Positions 62,661 through 64,000 of a DNA stretch of 64,000 nt are shown one piece after another. Numbering within the stretch: the first letter of the stretch is position 1; every line of letters begins with the position of its first letter. The notes under the pieces were generated by a model. The model did not search any database and was not told the origin of the DNA. It saw only the letters and a program-made list of their open reading frames with translations. The position numbers and the translations under genes were made by a program. The stretch comes from Ottelia alismoides (lineage: Eukaryota; Streptophyta; Magnoliopsida; Alismatales; Hydrocharitaceae), in NCBI GenBank assembly GCA_037367405.1, contig JAZKJV010001866.1:186001-250000 (forward strand). The letters are read 5' to 3'.

Positions 62661-62839
62661 CTTCCAAATGTATTCTTACTCTCTTACATCAGCCATGTCA
62701 ATAATGATTAACGAGACAATCATTATTTGGCATACAAATTTATCTATTTACATGCTACAACAATAAATGAAAAATATCCAAATCAATTTAACATTGTAAA
62801 AGAGATGACCTAAAACCAAGAATTCCGCGACGGATCTAA

Positions 62840-64000
62840 ATCGACCCCCCTGCCTTGTTGTCTCTCATAGCGGATTGCGGACTCAATAAACTCGCAATAG
62901 TTTTCCCATGTCATGTACGAGTATATAGCCTTATAATCCATGATATACTGCCTGTATTGATGGTCACCAATCCCTATGAGTATCCCGAGTTGAGGATAAG
63001 CATTGCTAGATCCGGTATCACACGGTGCACGTCGAGGCTGCGGAGTACTAGCTTGAGATCCTTGGGATGACGGCGACGGAGTAGGAGAAGATCTCTACGG
63101 AGGAGGAGGACCTGGAGGAGGAGCATAGTACTCAGGGAAGAAACCAAAACTGTCACCACTAAAGAAGCTGCTGCTCGTGTTGGCTACCTTGGTAGTTCTC
63201 ACCGTTGTACCTGTTATATCCTCTATACTAACTGTTGCTATCATATCCATAAGATGGAGGAGTATACACCTGAGGAGGAGGATGTCCAGGTGGAGGAGCA
63301 GGAAAATATTCAGGGAAGACGCAAATGATCTTTCATCTTGTGAGATTCCATATCCACCCATGGGTCTGGGTGTTCCTCCACGCCGCTCGTATGCATCGTG
63401 CATGTAGCTATCTATGAACCTACATATGATATCAAATCGTCCATGTAGCTATCTGTAGGATGATGGCCACGTCATCAATATGCATCGTAATCCATAGGTC
63501 CTGGACTCGGACTTGGGGACAAACTGCCCATGTATGTTTCCACGCCGCTCCATGTATTCTCGTCCTGACTTGAATCTTGTATCATGTGCTCCACGACCAC
63601 CCCCTGCTGATCTTGACCCCTCCTGAATATGTCTCTCCATCGTCCGATCCACCACGACCACCGACAACATCATCATCATCATCATCGCTCCCACTGTCAT
63701 CTTTTGATTTCGATTTGGATTTCGATCCAGTGGAGAGAATGTCATCCACAATCGCATCAAGCTCCACCCCTCCAAGAGGGTCCGTGATTCGTCCAAATCT
63801 GGCCATGTAGCCACCAACATTTGCTCCCATTTATTGGCTTATATTCTGATTCGGCCTGCCTCCTGGTTGATCGAGCAATGGAGCACCGTTGTAATCCAAC
63901 CACCTCTGTAGAATATCTTCATCTGCATCATCGTATTGCATCTTGAAAATATATGCAAGATCGATGGGGTCTGTGTAGTCCTCTTTGTCAAGCCCCTCCC
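62840..64000 (-). pseudogene. hAT-like transposase, C-terminal end (continues beyond the window)
   Basis: The minus strand reads EGLDKEDYTDPIDLAYIF, then ILQRWLDYNGAPLLDQPGG and RPNQNISQ, where a stop (63831-63833) interrupts. It continues GANVGGYMARFGRI and an acidic DDSGSDDDDDD tract. After frameshifts come PPPGHPPPQVYTPPSYGYDS-like proline and tyrosine-rich text down to about 62850. This order (DPIDL, W, acidic tract, Pro/Tyr-rich tail) is typical of the C-terminus of plant hAT/DUF659 transposases. The BED finger and catalytic part lie beyond the right edge. Confidence 0.55.

Overview
The window is nuclear DNA of a flowering plant. The evidence is plant-type Ty1/copia and Ty3/gypsy LTR retrotransposons, RTE and L1 LINE remnants, a Mutator-like element carrying captured plant gene pieces, a hAT-type transposase end, and three exons of a plant ADP-glucose pyrophosphorylase large subunit. 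No complete, uninterrupted host gene was found, and no rRNA, tRNA or CRISPR array. Nested insertions fill most of the sequence, as is typical of gene-poor or pericentromeric chromatin. The species cannot be named from this sequence.

Left block (1-28105): an RTE LINE 3' end is followed by an old copia remnant (Copia-H). Copia-H carries a non-autonomous LTR element in reverse orientation (NA-1, 1298-4019). A chromovirus-like gypsy element (Gypsy-A, minus strand, 7558-about 28105, 5' half missing) also inserted into Copia-H. A second non-autonomous element (NA-2, 4711-7555) landed 3 bp inside the tip of the Gypsy-A 3' LTR. That LTR was then split by Copia-C (8411-18575), which was itself split by Copia-D (10509-15476, minus). 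The Gypsy-A integrase was split by a 3.4-kb solo LTR of the same family (LTR-B, 22945-26321), which contains a second RTE tail. Target-site duplications (TSDs) are exact for NA-2, Copia-C, Copia-D and LTR-B.

Middle block (28106-41263): noncoding DNA, then a Pack-MULE (30229-31786). It has about 115-bp terminal inverted repeats, a 9-bp TSD (8/9), and fragments of a hexose transporter (minus) and a G-type-lectin receptor gene (plus). After it come long AT-rich stretches, a decayed gypsy-like gag-protease region with a serine-rich ORF (36035-38793), the 3' part of a third non-autonomous element (NA-3, ending 40110), and a probable 2-oxoglutarate dioxygenase fragment.

Right block (41264-64000): Copia-E (minus, gag largely deleted) is split by Copia-F (44671-49795), the youngest element, with identical LTRs and one in-frame stop. 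Three exons of an AGPase large-subunit gene follow, with a solo LTR of the NA family in an intron. Next are a copia RNase H remnant, a locally scrambled stretch, an L1 fragment split by another solo LTR, Copia-G (56561-61589, minus, nearly intact), and the 3' end of a hAT-like transposon running off the window.

The elements appear to form one functional community. Copia-C, E, F and G are close relatives with short LTRs (about 130-160 bp) that use the same primer-binding site. The NA elements have no gag-pol but keep the same primer site, the same polypurine tract and the last few codons of the copia RNase H tail, so they were probably mobilised by such relatives. Two RNA-level signals stand out. 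One is a leader hairpin with an exactly conserved 26-nt loop upstream of gag in C, F and G. The other is a covarying hairpin in the LTRs of the NA family.
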